In this document: positions 26,113 through 35,094 of the stretch, piece by piece | How the letters are laid out: every line of letters begins with the position of its first letter | Numbering within the stretch: the stretch's first letter is position 1 | DNA from: Comamonadaceae bacterium | GTDB taxonomy: Bacteria; Pseudomonadota; Gammaproteobacteria; Burkholderiales; Burkholderiaceae_C | Direction: 5' to 3' | Length of the DNA: 64,000 bases | NCBI GenBank assembly: GCA_947447985.1 | Contig: CANFLX010000012.1 | Location: 1-64,000 of the forward strand | Position numbers and translations under genes: made by a program | The notes under the pieces: model-generated | What the model saw: only the letters and a program-made list of their open reading frames with translations | Database searches by the model: none | Told to the model about the DNA's origin: nothing

Positions 26113-27327
26113 GTGCAGTTTTTTAAAGACCTGAGCTGGTCCAGCTTTACGGCCGGTTTTGTTGCGGTGCTGGTGGGCTTTACCAGCTCGATTGCGATTG
26201 TTTTTCAGGCGGCCCAGGCCTTTGGCGCCACACCGGCCATGCTGGCGTCGTGGCTGTGGGCCATCAGCATCGGCATGGGGCTGACCACGGCGCTACCCTC
26301 CTTGTGGCTGCGCAAGCCCGTCATGGTGGCCTGGAGCACGCCCGGCGCGGCGGTGCTGGCCAGTGCCGGTGTGGTGGGCGGCTTTTCGATGGACGATGCG
26401 GTGGGTGCGTTCATGATGAGTGCTGCGCTCATCGTCTTGGTGGGAGCGACCGGCTGGTTTGAGCGGGTCATGAACCGCATTCCAGTGGCCTTGGCCAGTG
26501 CGCTGCTGGCCGGTGTGCTGGCCCGCTTTGGCTTGTCAGGCTTTAGCGCCGCGCAATCCGCCCTGCCACTGGTGGTGCTGATGCTGCTGACCTATTTGCT
26601 GGGTAAGCGCTTTGCACCCCGCTATGCAGTACCCGCCACCTTGCTGTTTGCGGTGTTGTTTGTGGCCGCGCAAAACGGTTTTTCGCGGGTGGACGTGCCC
26701 TTGGGGCTGACCTGGCCGGTGTTTGTGGCACCCGTGTTTTCATGGGCGGCGTTTGTGAGCCTGGCGCTGCCCTTGTTCATCGTGACCATGGCCTCCCAAA
26801 ACCTGCCGGGTGTGGCGGCCATTCGCGCCTCCGGTTTTGGCGACGAACGCGCCCATGGCGGCGAAGCAGGCATTCCGGTGTCCAAAATCATCACCCTCAC
26901 GGGTGTGGCCACACTCTTGCTGGCGCCGCTGGGTGCGTTCTCACTCAATCTGAGCGCGATTACTGCGGCGATTTGCATGGGGCCTGAGGCGCATCCAGAC
27001 CGCGCACGGCGTTACACGGCTGCAGTGTCGTGTGGCCTGCTGTACATCGCTTTGGGATTGTTTGGCGCCACCATCATGGCGCTGCTCACCGCTTTCCCCA
27101 AAGAATTGGTGGCCGCGATTGCTGGCCTTGCGCTCATGGGCACGATTGGCAGTGCACTGGCGGCCGCCCTCCACAAAGAGTCGGACCGCGAGGCCGCCAT
27201 GGTGACCTTTTTGATCACGCTCAGCGGCGTGGTGGTGGGCGGTGTGGGCTCGGCGTTTTGGGGTGTCGTGGCCGGCGCCTTGGCCCTGGCTGTGCAACAC
27301 TACCGTCCCAAGCTGCGCAGCGCTTAA
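26113..27327 (+). CDS. benE: benzoate/H+ symporter BenE family
   Basis: 404-residue inner-membrane carrier with about 12 segments. The family pattern VGFTSSIAIVFQAAQAFGATP, PSLWLRKPVMVAWSTPGAAVL and ITAAICMGPEAHPDRARRY is intact. The start is a GTG at 26113, 6 bases after kup. Benzoate import fits the box pathway 14 kb downstream, which also has its own ABC importer. Distance and cotranscription with kup leave the physiological substrate open. Confidence 0.88.
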   Translation: MQFFKDLSWSSFTAGFVAVLVGFTSSIAIVFQAAQAFGATPAMLASWLWAISIGMGLTTALPSLWLRKPVMVAWSTPGAAVLASAGVVGGFSMDDAVGAFMMSAALIVLVGATGWFERVMNRIPVALASALLAGVLARFGLSGFSAAQSALPLVVLMLLTYLLGKRFAPRYAVPATLLFAVLFVAAQNGFSRVDVPLGLTWPVFVAPVFSWAAFVSLALPLFIVTMASQNLPGVAAIRASGFGDERAHGGEAGIPVSKIITLTGVATLLLAPLGAFSLNLSAITAAICMGPEAHPDRARRYTAAVSCGLLYIALGLFGATIMALLTAFPKELVAAIAGLALMGTIGSALAAALHKESDREAAMVTFLITLSGVVVGGVGSAFWGVVAGALALAVQHYRPKLRSA

Positions 27328-27360
27328 AGACCCTGCGGTCTGTCTTTTGAGAAGCCTCCC

Positions 27361-28308
27361 ATGAACATTCTTTTTGTTGCCGACCCGCTGGAGTCTTTCC
27401 AGACTTACAAAGACACCACCTTTGCCATGATGCGTGAGGCACAGGCCCGTGGCCACACGGTGGCGGCGTGCGAGCCGCGTGCGCTGGTGTGGCGCAGTGG
27501 TGGCGTGGTGCAGGCCCAAGTGCGCCAGATTCGTTTGACGGGCCAGGCGCCGCAGTGGTTTGTCGCAGAGAGCGCGACGGTGCGCGAGCTGCGCCATTTT
27601 GATGCTGTGGTGATGCGCAAAGACCCGCCGTTTGACAGCGAGTTCTTTTACGCCACGCATCTGCTGGAGCAGGCCGAGCGCGAAGGTGCGCAGGTGTTCA
27701 ACAAGCCGCGTGCGCTGCGCGACCACCCGGAAAAACTGGCGGTCATGGAGTTCCCCCAATTCATCGGCCCTACCTTGGTCACGCGCGAGGCCGCTGCCGT
27801 GCGCGCGTTCCACCAGGAGCACCGTGACATCATTCTCAAGCCGCTGGACGGCATGGGGGGCAGCGGTATCTTCCGCGTCAAGGACGATGGCCTGAACCTG
27901 GGCTCCATCATCGAAACCCTGAACCGCGACGGCGCGCAAAGCCTGATGGTGCAAAAGTTTTTGCCCGCGATCAGCGAAGGCGACAAGCGTGTGCTGGTGA
28001 TTGGTGGCAAGCCCGTGCCCTTCTGCCTGGCGCGCATTCCGCAGGGTGGCGAGGTGCGCGGCAACCTGGCGGCAGGCGGCTTAGGTGTGGCGCAGCCGCT
28101 CAATGCGGCGGACCGTGCGGTCGCAGAGGCGATCGGTCCGGTGTTGGCAGAGCGCGGCTTGCTGCTGGTGGGGCTGGACATCATCGGCACCAGCCTGACC
28201 GAAATCAATGTGACCAGCCCGACCTGCTTTCAGGAAATCACCGATCAGACGGGCTTTGATGTGGCGGCCATGTTCATGGATGCGCTGCAAGCGGCTGCCC
28301 GTCGATAA
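27361..28308 (+). CDS. gshB: glutathione synthetase
   Basis: 315-residue ATP-grasp ligase adding glycine to gamma-glutamylcysteine. The N-terminus MNILFVADPLESFQTYKDTTFAMMREAQ and the ATP-grasp motifs DIILKPLDGMGGSGIF and LLVGLDIIGTSLTEINVTSPTCFQEI are classic GshB. The last 35 bases overlap the convergent amidotransferase gene. Confidence 0.97.
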   Translation: MNILFVADPLESFQTYKDTTFAMMREAQARGHTVAACEPRALVWRSGGVVQAQVRQIRLTGQAPQWFVAESATVRELRHFDAVVMRKDPPFDSEFFYATHLLEQAEREGAQVFNKPRALRDHPEKLAVMEFPQFIGPTLVTREAAAVRAFHQEHRDIILKPLDGMGGSGIFRVKDDGLNLGSIIETLNRDGAQSLMVQKFLPAISEGDKRVLVIGGKPVPFCLARIPQGGEVRGNLAAGGLGVAQPLNAADRAVAEAIGPVLAERGLLLVGLDIIGTSLTEINVTSPTCFQEITDQTGFDVAAMFMDALQAAARR

Positions 28309-29065
28309 ACACCTGCAACTCGCCGGGCTGCATAGGCACCCAGGTTTCGTTGGCGGTCAGAGGCTCGGTCACGACAATGACCTGGCGGTCGTCGGGCGAA
28401 TTGAGCTGTGACAGGTCCACGCTCAGGTCTTCGTCTTTGAGCTGCACTTCGCTGAAGGGGTGCTGACGCAGCACATAGTGCAGCTTGGTGCTGGCATGCG
28501 CCCACAGCGCTTGGCCGTTGCTCAACAGGAAATTGAAGGTGCCGTGCTTGGCGATGCGCTGGGCCAGGTCGCGCAAGGTGTGGGTCAGCTCCACCTCGGA
28601 GGGCACACCCGCATGCGACTTGTTCATCTCTTGCATCATCCAGCAAAAGGCGAGTTCGCTGTCGGTGGTGCCTACGGGCCGAAAGCTGCCGTGCAAGTGC
28701 GGCGCAAAGTCTTTCAGGTCACCGTTGTGGGCAAACACCCAGTAGCGCCCCCAGAGCTCGCGCACAAAGGGGTGGCAGTTTTCCAGGCTGACCGCACCCA
28801 CGGTGGCTTTGCGCACATGGGCCACCACGTTGTGGCTTTTGATCGGGTAGCTGCGCAGCATCTGCGCGATGGGGGAAGTGGCAGCGCTCTCTTTGTCCAC
28901 GAAATAGCGGGCGGCTTTACCTGGCAGATTGCCTTCGCTTTCAAAAAACGCAATGCCCCAGCCGTCGGCGTGGTGGTCGGTGCAGCCCCCGCGTTGGGCG
29001 AACCCGGTAAAACTCAAAGTCAAGCTGGCCGGCAGGCGGCTGTTCATTCCAAGCAATTGGCACAT
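28274..29065 (-). CDS. class II glutamine amidotransferase (YafJ-like)
   Basis: 263 residues. The catalytic Cys2 (MCQLLGMNS) is exposed after removal of the initiator methionine. The N-terminal nucleophile glutamine-amidotransferase fold shows HHADGWGIAFFE, HVRKATVGAVSLENCHPF and WVFAHNGDL. No synthase or isomerase domain is fused, so it is the stand-alone YafJ type with unknown acceptor. Convergent with gshB, overlapping by 35 bases. Confidence 0.88.
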   Translation of the reverse strand: MCQLLGMNSRLPASLTLSFTGFAQRGGCTDHHADGWGIAFFESEGNLPGKAARYFVDKESAATSPIAQMLRSYPIKSHNVVAHVRKATVGAVSLENCHPFVRELWGRYWVFAHNGDLKDFAPHLHGSFRPVGTTDSELAFCWMMQEMNKSHAGVPSEVELTHTLRDLAQRIAKHGTFNFLLSNGQALWAHASTKLHYVLRQHPFSEVQLKDEDLSVDLSQLNSPDDRQVIVVTEPLTANETWVPMQPGELQVFIDGQPLAAHP

Positions 29066-29105
29066 GGAAACAGTTTACGCCTTTGGGCCGGCCGGGCCGG
29101 GGGGC

Positions 29106-29840
29106 CTACTCCACCTTCTTTTGGTGGTCCCAAAAGAGTGTGCCGTCAATATCTTCCCCGTTGAAGTACCGGCGTCCGTTGCCATGGGGTTTGTTGATAT
29201 CCACCGTGCTCCTCTCTACCCCAAACTTGCGACAGGCTTCCTGCTCGTCCCGAATTTGGGCGGTGGTCAATACGGCATGGGCGGGCAGGAACTGGAAGCC
29301 ATCGACAAAATACCTTGGAATCGGCAGTACGCAGCCGATGTACTCCCCCTTTTCAATCATGACGGGCGTATTTTTTCGGGTGACCTTTAAATTAAATGTG
29401 AAGTCCCGTCGGAGGTTGTCAGTTTCGATGACCCCAGTCATATGGTGGATGCCGTCAATCCAGCAATTGGGTGGATTGATGGTCATTAAATTGATACCCG
29501 GCGGTGTTCTGAAAGTAAATCGGTTTTGAATCGTAATGACACCCATGCCGAAATGGGAGGAAATTGTTTGTGCCGCTGGCATATCAGATTCCTCCATGAT
29601 TTCAACCTGCGTGTCAGACGGTTGATCGCCGCCATTCCACACCGCCCTGATTTTTTTCAACGACCTGATCGCAAAGCCATATTGATTCCCAATCGTGAGA
29701 GGCAGGCAAAAGTAGGCGTGGTGGATAAACCATTCCCTTTTCAGCTTGCCTTTGAGTGGTTCAACGATAAGGCGCACGCTGTGATCAAAGGCCGGATGAT
29801 CGGCAATGGCGATGACGGTGTTGTCCGGGATGGCAATCAT
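29106..29840 (-). CDS. DUF6065-like protein of an oxygenase cassette
   Basis: 244 residues with no signal peptide or membrane segment. Motifs include FTFRTPPGINLMTINPPNCW, IDGIHHMTGVIETDNLRRDFTFNLK and a C-terminal DGTLFWDHQKK. From memory this resembles the DUF6065 family, whose function I do not know. The start overlaps the end of the oxygenase gene by 4 bases (29837-29840), so the two are translationally coupled. Base composition is visibly more AT-rich than neighbouring genes, with many ATT, AAA and TTT codons, suggesting acquisition by transfer. Confidence 0.65.
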   Translation of the reverse strand: MIAIPDNTVIAIADHPAFDHSVRLIVEPLKGKLKREWFIHHAYFCLPLTIGNQYGFAIRSLKKIRAVWNGGDQPSDTQVEIMEESDMPAAQTISSHFGMGVITIQNRFTFRTPPGINLMTINPPNCWIDGIHHMTGVIETDNLRRDFTFNLKVTRKNTPVMIEKGEYIGCVLPIPRYFVDGFQFLPAHAVLTTAQIRDEQEACRKFGVERSTVDINKPHGNGRRYFNGEDIDGTLFWDHQKKVE

Positions 29841-30421
29841 TTTTCTGGAATCTCCCAGTGGTCGGAGTACTGCTGCTGCTGCGTCCAGAACGATGCCAGC
29901 GTATACCGAAGGCTGCCGCTAGAGGTCTTGACTCGGGTGACGCCATGCAGGTGGTGCTCTGAGTCCCCCGGGTGCACGGCCAGTGAACCTGACTTTGGGA
30001 TGATTTCAAACTGGTGCTGAGGGTAAAAAGTATGCCCACCCTCGTAGTTATCGTTCAGATAAATGATGGCACCAAACTCCCGATGGTGAAACCAAGAGTC
30101 GGCAGGGGTGTTTTTCATGTCATCCGCATGGGGCGACTGTTCCATCCCATCCAGCCATCGCACGACCTGAAACAGATCGCAATAAATCGTATCGATATGA
30201 AAATGCTGCTCAATAAAACTTTGCAAGCGCTTTTTCAAACGCACCATCAGTTCGCCTACTTCGGCGTTGTAGGCGTTGTACATCGTTCGATCGGAGATCG
30301 TTCTGTTTGACCAGTTCCGGTCGTCGGAGAGTTCCCATGGTTCTATGTTTTGAACGGTGCTGACAATCAATTGGCACTCGATTGGAGTCAGAAAATTTTC
30401 AGCAGTTTTAAGCCTGAACAT
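29837..30421 (-). CDS. 2-oxoglutarate/Fe(II)-dependent oxygenase
   Basis: 194 residues. The 2-His-1-carboxylate triad can be placed at H98 and D100 (SPHADD) and H159 (HHLHGV), with R172 (SLRYTLASFW) binding 2-oxoglutarate, as in prolyl-4-hydroxylase-like enzymes. FGAIIYLNDNYEGGHTFYP is the typical core strand. The ATG at 30421 has a strong GGAGG site. The substrate is unknown; tight coupling to the DUF6065-like gene makes that product the first candidate partner or substrate. Confidence 0.82.
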   Translation of the reverse strand: MFRLKTAENFLTPIECQLIVSTVQNIEPWELSDDRNWSNRTISDRTMYNAYNAEVGELMVRLKKRLQSFIEQHFHIDTIYCDLFQVVRWLDGMEQSPHADDMKNTPADSWFHHREFGAIIYLNDNYEGGHTFYPQHQFEIIPKSGSLAVHPGDSEHHLHGVTRVKTSSGSLRYTLASFWTQQQQYSDHWEIPEK

Positions 30422-30627
30422 TTCGGTCCTCCAAAGTGATGGCCAAAGGCATTGACCGGATCGCTGGAATGTGCCGCGGGTCTTGCCACGGTATAGGCGC
30501 TCAAAAGTACGTCTTTGGTAAATTAAATTATTATATAAATAATAACATGCATATTAATAATGAAATGCAGAGGCCAAGACGACGCGCTTTGGCGCTTGAA
30601 TTCAGCCGTGTGGAGCAGCCTGCCTTG
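30422..30627 (-). promoter_or_regulatory. AT-rich upstream region of the oxygenase cassette
   Basis: No gene is seen here. On the minus strand a perfect TATAAT lies at 30530-30535 inside a long A/T run, with no good -35 box at 16-18 bases, and a GGAGG ribosome binding site lies at 30428-30432. The low GC content marks one edge of the suspected transferred cassette. Confidence 0.4.
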
Positions 30628-30822
30628 TCAATTACCGCGTGGCTCGCTCCAGAGCTTGCCGCCGGTGGCCCAGTTCTCTGCCTTGACGTCGGTGATCAAC
30701 ACATCCACCGAATCGGGCGAACCGCCCAGCACTTCGACGCTGACGCGGGTGATTTCTTGCACCAGTTTTTTCTTTTGCTCCAGGGTGCGGCCTTCGATCA
30801 TTTCAACGTGGTAAGTGGGCAT
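30628..30822 (-). CDS. 4-oxalocrotonate tautomerase-family protein
   Basis: 64 residues, the size of one tautomerase-superfamily subunit. The catalytic proline follows the initiator methionine (MPTYHVEMIEGRTLEQKKKLVQEITR), becoming Pro1 after processing. The centre GGSPDSVDVLITDVKAENWATGG is typical of the small 4-OT group. Such enzymes interconvert enol and keto acids; it could serve aromatic catabolism, but it stands alone and is not linked to the box genes. Confidence 0.87.
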   Translation of the reverse strand: MPTYHVEMIEGRTLEQKKKLVQEITRVSVEVLGGSPDSVDVLITDVKAENWATGGKLWSEPRGN

Positions 30823-30931
30823 GGGAATCCTTTGGTCAGACTAAGAGCATGCGGTGCAGACGCGCCGCGCTGGGTTCGCAGTTTAGACTGCGGCATGGCA
30901 AAAATTCACCACACGGGCAGGGGCAAAGACC

Positions 30932-32434
30932 TTGCATAAGCCGGCGCGCATTTTTTCGCGCCGCCTTGGCCTGGGCGGAGTGGTGGGCGCTTTGGCGCTG
31001 GTGCACCTGCTGTGGGGCGCGGTGCTGGGCCTGTCGGTGGATGAAGCGCATTACCTGCTGTACGCCGCGCATCCGGCGCTCAGCTACTTCGACCATCCTC
31101 CGTTGGTGGGCTGGGTGCAGTGGCCTTTGGTGGCCGTGGATGCGCCCCCCGTGCTCCTGCGCGTGCTGCCAGGTGCGCTGTGGTTGGGCACCGTGCTGTT
31201 GGTCTACCAACTGGCGCGCGGCCTGGGCGGTGCTGGTGGCGGTACGCCCCACCGTGCTGGTGTGTGGGCGCTGGCTGTGATGGCCTTGGCGCCCTTGCTG
31301 CATGTGCTGGCCATTGGCCTTTTGCCTGACACCTTGCTGATCTTTCTGGCGGTGCTGCTCATGCGGCAAACGCAGCAGCTGATGCATGCAGACGCGCCGT
31401 GCAAGACCTGGCCCTGGCTGGTGTGGGGCGGGGTGTTGGGCCTTGCGGGTTTGAGCAAATACACGGCCGTCTTTTTTGCGCTGGCGTCAGCTTTGTGTTT
31501 GCTGCAGGCCCATGGGCTTCGGGTGCTGCGCGTACCGGTTTTGTGGCTAGCCGTGGCGCTGGCGCTGCTGATGGTGTCGCCAGTGCTGGTGTGGAACGCC
31601 CAGAACGGTTGGGCATCTTTCGTCTACCAGGCCCAGCATGGCGCGGGCGGTGTGTGGCGCTTGCAGGACCTGCTGCGTTTTGCCCTGCTGCAGCTGCTGG
31701 CCTATGGCCCTTTGCTGTGCTGGGGCGCCCTCGCACGCACACGCTGGGGCGCGCTGCGCTGGTTTTTTGTGCTGCCCTTTGCCGTACTGGCCTGGCTGTC
31801 GGGCGGTGGCAGCAGTCTGCCGCACTGGACTGCGCCCGCCTGGGCAAGCTTGGCGCCGTTCGCAGGGGTCGCCCTCGCGGATGCCTGGGGGCAGGGGCGG
31901 GAGGGCCGTCCGCTGCGGCGTGGTCTGATCGGCACCTTGGTGGCTTTGCAGGCCTTGGCTTGCGCCGGTTTGCTTTGGCTGATGTTGAGTGCGGGCGCCC
32001 CGGTCTTGCCCCGCACGGCGGACGATGCCCCGGTAGGCGCCAATCCCTTTGTCGATGTGTATGGCTGGCAAGAGGCCGGGGAGCAGGCGCGGGTGCTTGC
32101 GGCGCAACAGGGCCTGGGCAGTCTGTCGGTGCAGCACTGGACGCTGGCCAGCCGCCTGGCCTGGTACGCACGGCCGGTGCCAGTCCACGATTTGGAAGAC
32201 CGCTTTGACCAGTTCACCTTGTGGGCCGGGCCCTTGCCCGCAGGCGCTGACACCCTGTTGGTGGACTGGTCTGCCATGGCCTATGCCGTGCCGCTGGGTG
32301 CGAACGGCTTTCAGGACTGCGCGCTTTTGGCGACCCATGTCGCCACGCACTGGGGCATGCCGGTATCGAGTTTCCGGTTCTATGCCTGCCATGGCTGGTC
32401 GGGCAAGCCGCAGCCGCGTTTGAGGATGGAGTAA
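30932..32434 (+). CDS. ArnT/PMT-like membrane glycosyltransferase (GT39/GT83 type)
   Basis: 500 residues with about 11 hydrophobic segments. The N-terminal signature LSVDEAHYLLYAAHPALSYF followed by DHPPLVGW marks the family of polyprenyl-phosphate-sugar transferases related to ArnT and protein mannosyltransferases. The likely role is transfer of a sugar to lipid A or another envelope glycan. The start is a TTG at 30932. A PAP2 phosphatase gene follows after 3 bases, a pairing that suggests joint action on undecaprenyl-linked substrates. Confidence 0.83.
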   Translation: MHKPARIFSRRLGLGGVVGALALVHLLWGAVLGLSVDEAHYLLYAAHPALSYFDHPPLVGWVQWPLVAVDAPPVLLRVLPGALWLGTVLLVYQLARGLGGAGGGTPHRAGVWALAVMALAPLLHVLAIGLLPDTLLIFLAVLLMRQTQQLMHADAPCKTWPWLVWGGVLGLAGLSKYTAVFFALASALCLLQAHGLRVLRVPVLWLAVALALLMVSPVLVWNAQNGWASFVYQAQHGAGGVWRLQDLLRFALLQLLAYGPLLCWGALARTRWGALRWFFVLPFAVLAWLSGGGSSLPHWTAPAWASLAPFAGVALADAWGQGREGRPLRRGLIGTLVALQALACAGLLWLMLSAGAPVLPRTADDAPVGANPFVDVYGWQEAGEQARVLAAQQGLGSLSVQHWTLASRLAWYARPVPVHDLEDRFDQFTLWAGPLPAGADTLLVDWSAMAYAVPLGANGFQDCALLATHVATHWGMPVSSFRFYACHGWSGKPQPRLRME

Positions 32435-32437
32435 GGG

Positions 32438-33226
32438 ATGGAAGCTGATTTGCGCCCCACATGGCCTTGGTGCCTGCTGCCGCTGCTGATGCTCGGCGTG
32501 TGCGCGCCCTTGTGGCTGCACTGGGGAGAGCCAGCGCTTTTTCTGGCGATCAACCAGGCCTGCATGGTGGTGCCTGCACCGGTCTGGACCGCACTGTCGC
32601 TGCTGGGCAATGCCTGGGGCGTGCTGGCGGTCACGTCGCCTTTGTTGCTGCTGGCGCCCCGCCTGCAATGGGCCTGGTTGTGCGCCGTGCCCTTTGGCGT
32701 GCTGTTCGCACGCCTGGGCAAAGGCTTGCTCGAAAGCCTGCGCCCAGCTGCGGTGGTGGACAAGCAACTTTTTCGCATCGTCGGTGAAAAGCTCGAACTG
32801 GCGTCCATGCCCTCGGGCCACACGCTCACCGCTTTTGCGGTGGCCAGCAGCTTGTACTTTGCGCTGGACGCGCCGCAGCGCCGTCGCTTTGTGTGGCTGT
32901 GGCTGCTTGCCGCCGCGGTTGGCCTGTCGCGCATCGCGGTGGGTGCGCACTGGCCGGGCGACGTGGCGGTCGGTGCGTGCCTGGGGGTGCTTGCAGGTGG
33001 CCTGGGCCATGGGCTGTGGCGCAATCTGGGCGAAGCCTATGGGGATCCCAGGGGTTGGCGTCTGCGCGCAGTGGCACTGCTGCTGGCGGCGACCGTCTAC
33101 ACGCTGCTCGACGCGCCGCTGGACTTTGAAGAGAACCTGCTGCTTCAGCGCTTGTTGGCCGCGCTGGTGGCTGTGGTGCTGCTGGTGTTTGCCATGCGCA
33201 GCGCCAAGGCGCTCAAGGCCGAGTAG
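32438..33226 (+). CDS. PAP2-family membrane phosphatase
   Basis: 262 residues with several membrane helices. All three PAP2 motifs are present: KX6RP at 95-103 (KGLLESLRP), PSGH at 125-128 and SRX5HX3D at 164-175 (SRIAVGAHWPGD). Known relatives dephosphorylate undecaprenyl pyrophosphate, phosphatidate or lipid A. Coupled to the glycosyltransferase gene. Its last 82 bases overlap the convergent DUF2520 gene. Confidence 0.87.
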   Translation: MEADLRPTWPWCLLPLLMLGVCAPLWLHWGEPALFLAINQACMVVPAPVWTALSLLGNAWGVLAVTSPLLLLAPRLQWAWLCAVPFGVLFARLGKGLLESLRPAAVVDKQLFRIVGEKLELASMPSGHTLTAFAVASSLYFALDAPQRRRFVWLWLLAAAVGLSRIAVGAHWPGDVAVGACLGVLAGGLGHGLWRNLGEAYGDPRGWRLRAVALLLAATVYTLLDAPLDFEENLLLQRLLAALVAVVLLVFAMRSAKALKAE

Positions 33227-34017
33227 GCCTCAGCGGCAGTCGCGTCCCACTTCGCCAGGGCGTCGGCCTGGCGGGCAATTGCCGCTGTGTCGCCACGCGC
33301 GGCGGGGCCGGTCAGTGCACCCTGTGGCCCCAAGCGGGTGATGTTGGCCACCGCGTTGTGCAAGAGCGAGGCCCGCAGGTGCGGCAGCAAGGCTTGCGGC
33401 ACGCCGCTGGCACGCCAGGCATCCTCAGCCACGGCTTGCAGCACCGGCATAAAGTTGGTGGCAAATACCGCACCCGCGTGGTACAGCAGTTTGTCCTGGC
33501 TGCGCACGTCAAAGCACTGCGCGCCAATGGCAGAAAACGCGGCTTGCAATCGACCGCAGGCCTCTGCCTTGCCTTCCAGCGCACAAGGGGTTCCGGAGAA
33601 TTGGGCACAGGCGGTGTCCGGGTTGGCAAAGCTCAAGATCGGATGGGCGCTTGCCGTGTGCCAGCCCAGCGCAGCCAAGGGGGAGAGCTCTGCCGCAGAC
33701 AAGGCGCCACTGCAGTGAAACACGGTGGTTCCCCTGGGCGATTCCAGCGCCACCGCCTGTTGCGCCAAGGCTGTGGCAACGTCGGCAATCCGGGCATCGG
33801 TCGTGGCAATCAGCCACAGGTTGGCGGGGCGCATGCGGTCCATCCCACTCGACGGCTTGCCCGCGCCTATGAAATCGCAGGCCGCCTGCGCGCTGGCGAT
33901 CGAGGTGGTCAGCACGTCCTGCACCGCAAACACCCCGGCCTGCGTCCACAGGCGCGCCAGCGTTTGGCCGACGCGCCCGGCGCCAATCAGGTTCAGGGTG
34001 GGCAGGGTTGCGGCCAC
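33145..34017 (-). CDS. Rossmann-like and DUF2520 domain protein
   Basis: 290 residues. The N-terminal dinucleotide-binding motif NLIGAGRVGQTLARLW (G-A-G-R-V-G near 12-17) is followed by the DUF2520 C-terminal domain with HCSGALSAAEL, HPILSFANPDTA and KLLYHAGAVFATNF. It resembles F420-, NADP- and proC-type dehydrogenases, but the substrate is unknown. The 3' end overlaps the PAP2 gene by 82 bases in antisense, an unusually long convergent overlap. The srkA-like gene ends just upstream. Confidence 0.85.
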   Translation of the reverse strand: MAATLPTLNLIGAGRVGQTLARLWTQAGVFAVQDVLTTSIASAQAACDFIGAGKPSSGMDRMRPANLWLIATTDARIADVATALAQQAVALESPRGTTVFHCSGALSAAELSPLAALGWHTASAHPILSFANPDTACAQFSGTPCALEGKAEACGRLQAAFSAIGAQCFDVRSQDKLLYHAGAVFATNFMPVLQAVAEDAWRASGVPQALLPHLRASLLHNAVANITRLGPQGALTGPAARGDTAAIARQADALAKWDATAAEAYSALSALALRMANTSSTTATSAANKR

Positions 34018-34020
34018 GGG

Positions 34021-35028
34021 CTAGACCACCAGCGGGTTTTCTTGCATGGCTTCGCACTGCTCTTGCAGCATTTGCACCTGGCCTTGCCAGTAGTCGCTGG
34101 AGCCAAACCAGGGAAAGTTGACCGGAAAGGTCGGGTCGCTCCAGCGCCGCGCCAGCCAGGCGCTGTAGTGAATCAGGCGCAAGGTGCGCAGCGGCTCGAT
34201 CAGCGCCAGTTCTTCGCGGTCAAATTCGCGGAACTGCTCATAGCCGTCCACCAGCGCGCCCAGCTGGCGGGTGCGCTGGCTGCGGTCGCCGCTGAGCAGC
34301 ATCCACAGGTCTTGCACGGCGGGGCCGGTACGCGCATCGTCCAAGTCCACAAAGTGCGGGCCGGGCCCCGCGCTGGCCGCGGCATCGGTGGGGGTCCACA
34401 AAATATTGCCAGGGTGGCAGTCGCCGTGCAGGCGCAAGAGGCGGATCGGCGAGGCCTGGCCGGTCAGGGCCGGGTGCTGGGCAATCAGCGCCATGGCCTC
34501 GTCGCAAGCGCGGGCCCAGGCCGATTGCACGTCCAGCGGCACCAACTCGTGGCCGAGCAGCCAGTCTTTCGGTTCCTGGGCAAAGGTGGCCAGGTTCAGC
34601 GCTGGGCGGGTGGCAAAGCTGCGCTTGGCACCGACGCTGTGGATGCGGGCCAAAAAGCGGCCTATCCACTCCAGCACCTCGCCATCGTCGAGTTCCGGGG
34701 GGCGGCCCCCGCGGCGCGGGCTCACGCTGAAATCAAAGCCGCCGAAGGGGTGCAGCGTGGCGCCTTGCAAGTGCAGGGGGCCGATCACGGGGATCTCGGC
34801 GTCCATCAGTTCCTGGGCAAAGCTGTGCTCTTCCAATATCTGCGCCTGGCTCCAACGCTCGGGCCGGTAAAACTTGGCCACCACGGCGCCACCGTCTTCT
34901 AGCTGCACCTGGTAGACCCGGTTTTCGTAGGACGAGAGGGCGGTCAGACGCCCGTCACCGCGCAGGCCCACAGACTCCAGCGCGTCCAGCACGACGTCGG
35001 GGGTGAGCGATTCAAAGGCATGGTGCAT
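34021..35028 (-). CDS. srkA: stress-response Ser/Thr protein kinase SrkA/RdoA-like
   Basis: 335 residues of the YihE/RdoA aminoglycoside-phosphotransferase fold. The catalytic loop is HGDCHPGNIL (201-210, D203) and the metal-binding motif FVDLDDAR (226 on); an N-terminal nucleotide-binding lobe includes ENRVYQVQLED and VVAKFYRP. The start at 35028 (MHHAFESLTPDVV) is chosen over the much longer open frame that continues antisense through the next gene. In E. coli this kinase counters envelope stress and toxin-mediated death. Confidence 0.9.
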   Translation of the reverse strand: MHHAFESLTPDVVLDALESVGLRGDGRLTALSSYENRVYQVQLEDGGAVVAKFYRPERWSQAQILEEHSFAQELMDAEIPVIGPLHLQGATLHPFGGFDFSVSPRRGGRPPELDDGEVLEWIGRFLARIHSVGAKRSFATRPALNLATFAQEPKDWLLGHELVPLDVQSAWARACDEAMALIAQHPALTGQASPIRLLRLHGDCHPGNILWTPTDAAASAGPGPHFVDLDDARTGPAVQDLWMLLSGDRSQRTRQLGALVDGYEQFREFDREELALIEPLRTLRLIHYSAWLARRWSDPTFPVNFPWFGSSDYWQGQVQMLQEQCEAMQENPLVV

Positions 35029-35094
35029 GCCCTGATTGTCAACGCTGGGCGTCTGGCCTAAGCTCCTGCGACCGACATATTTGCGAGGTGCTGC

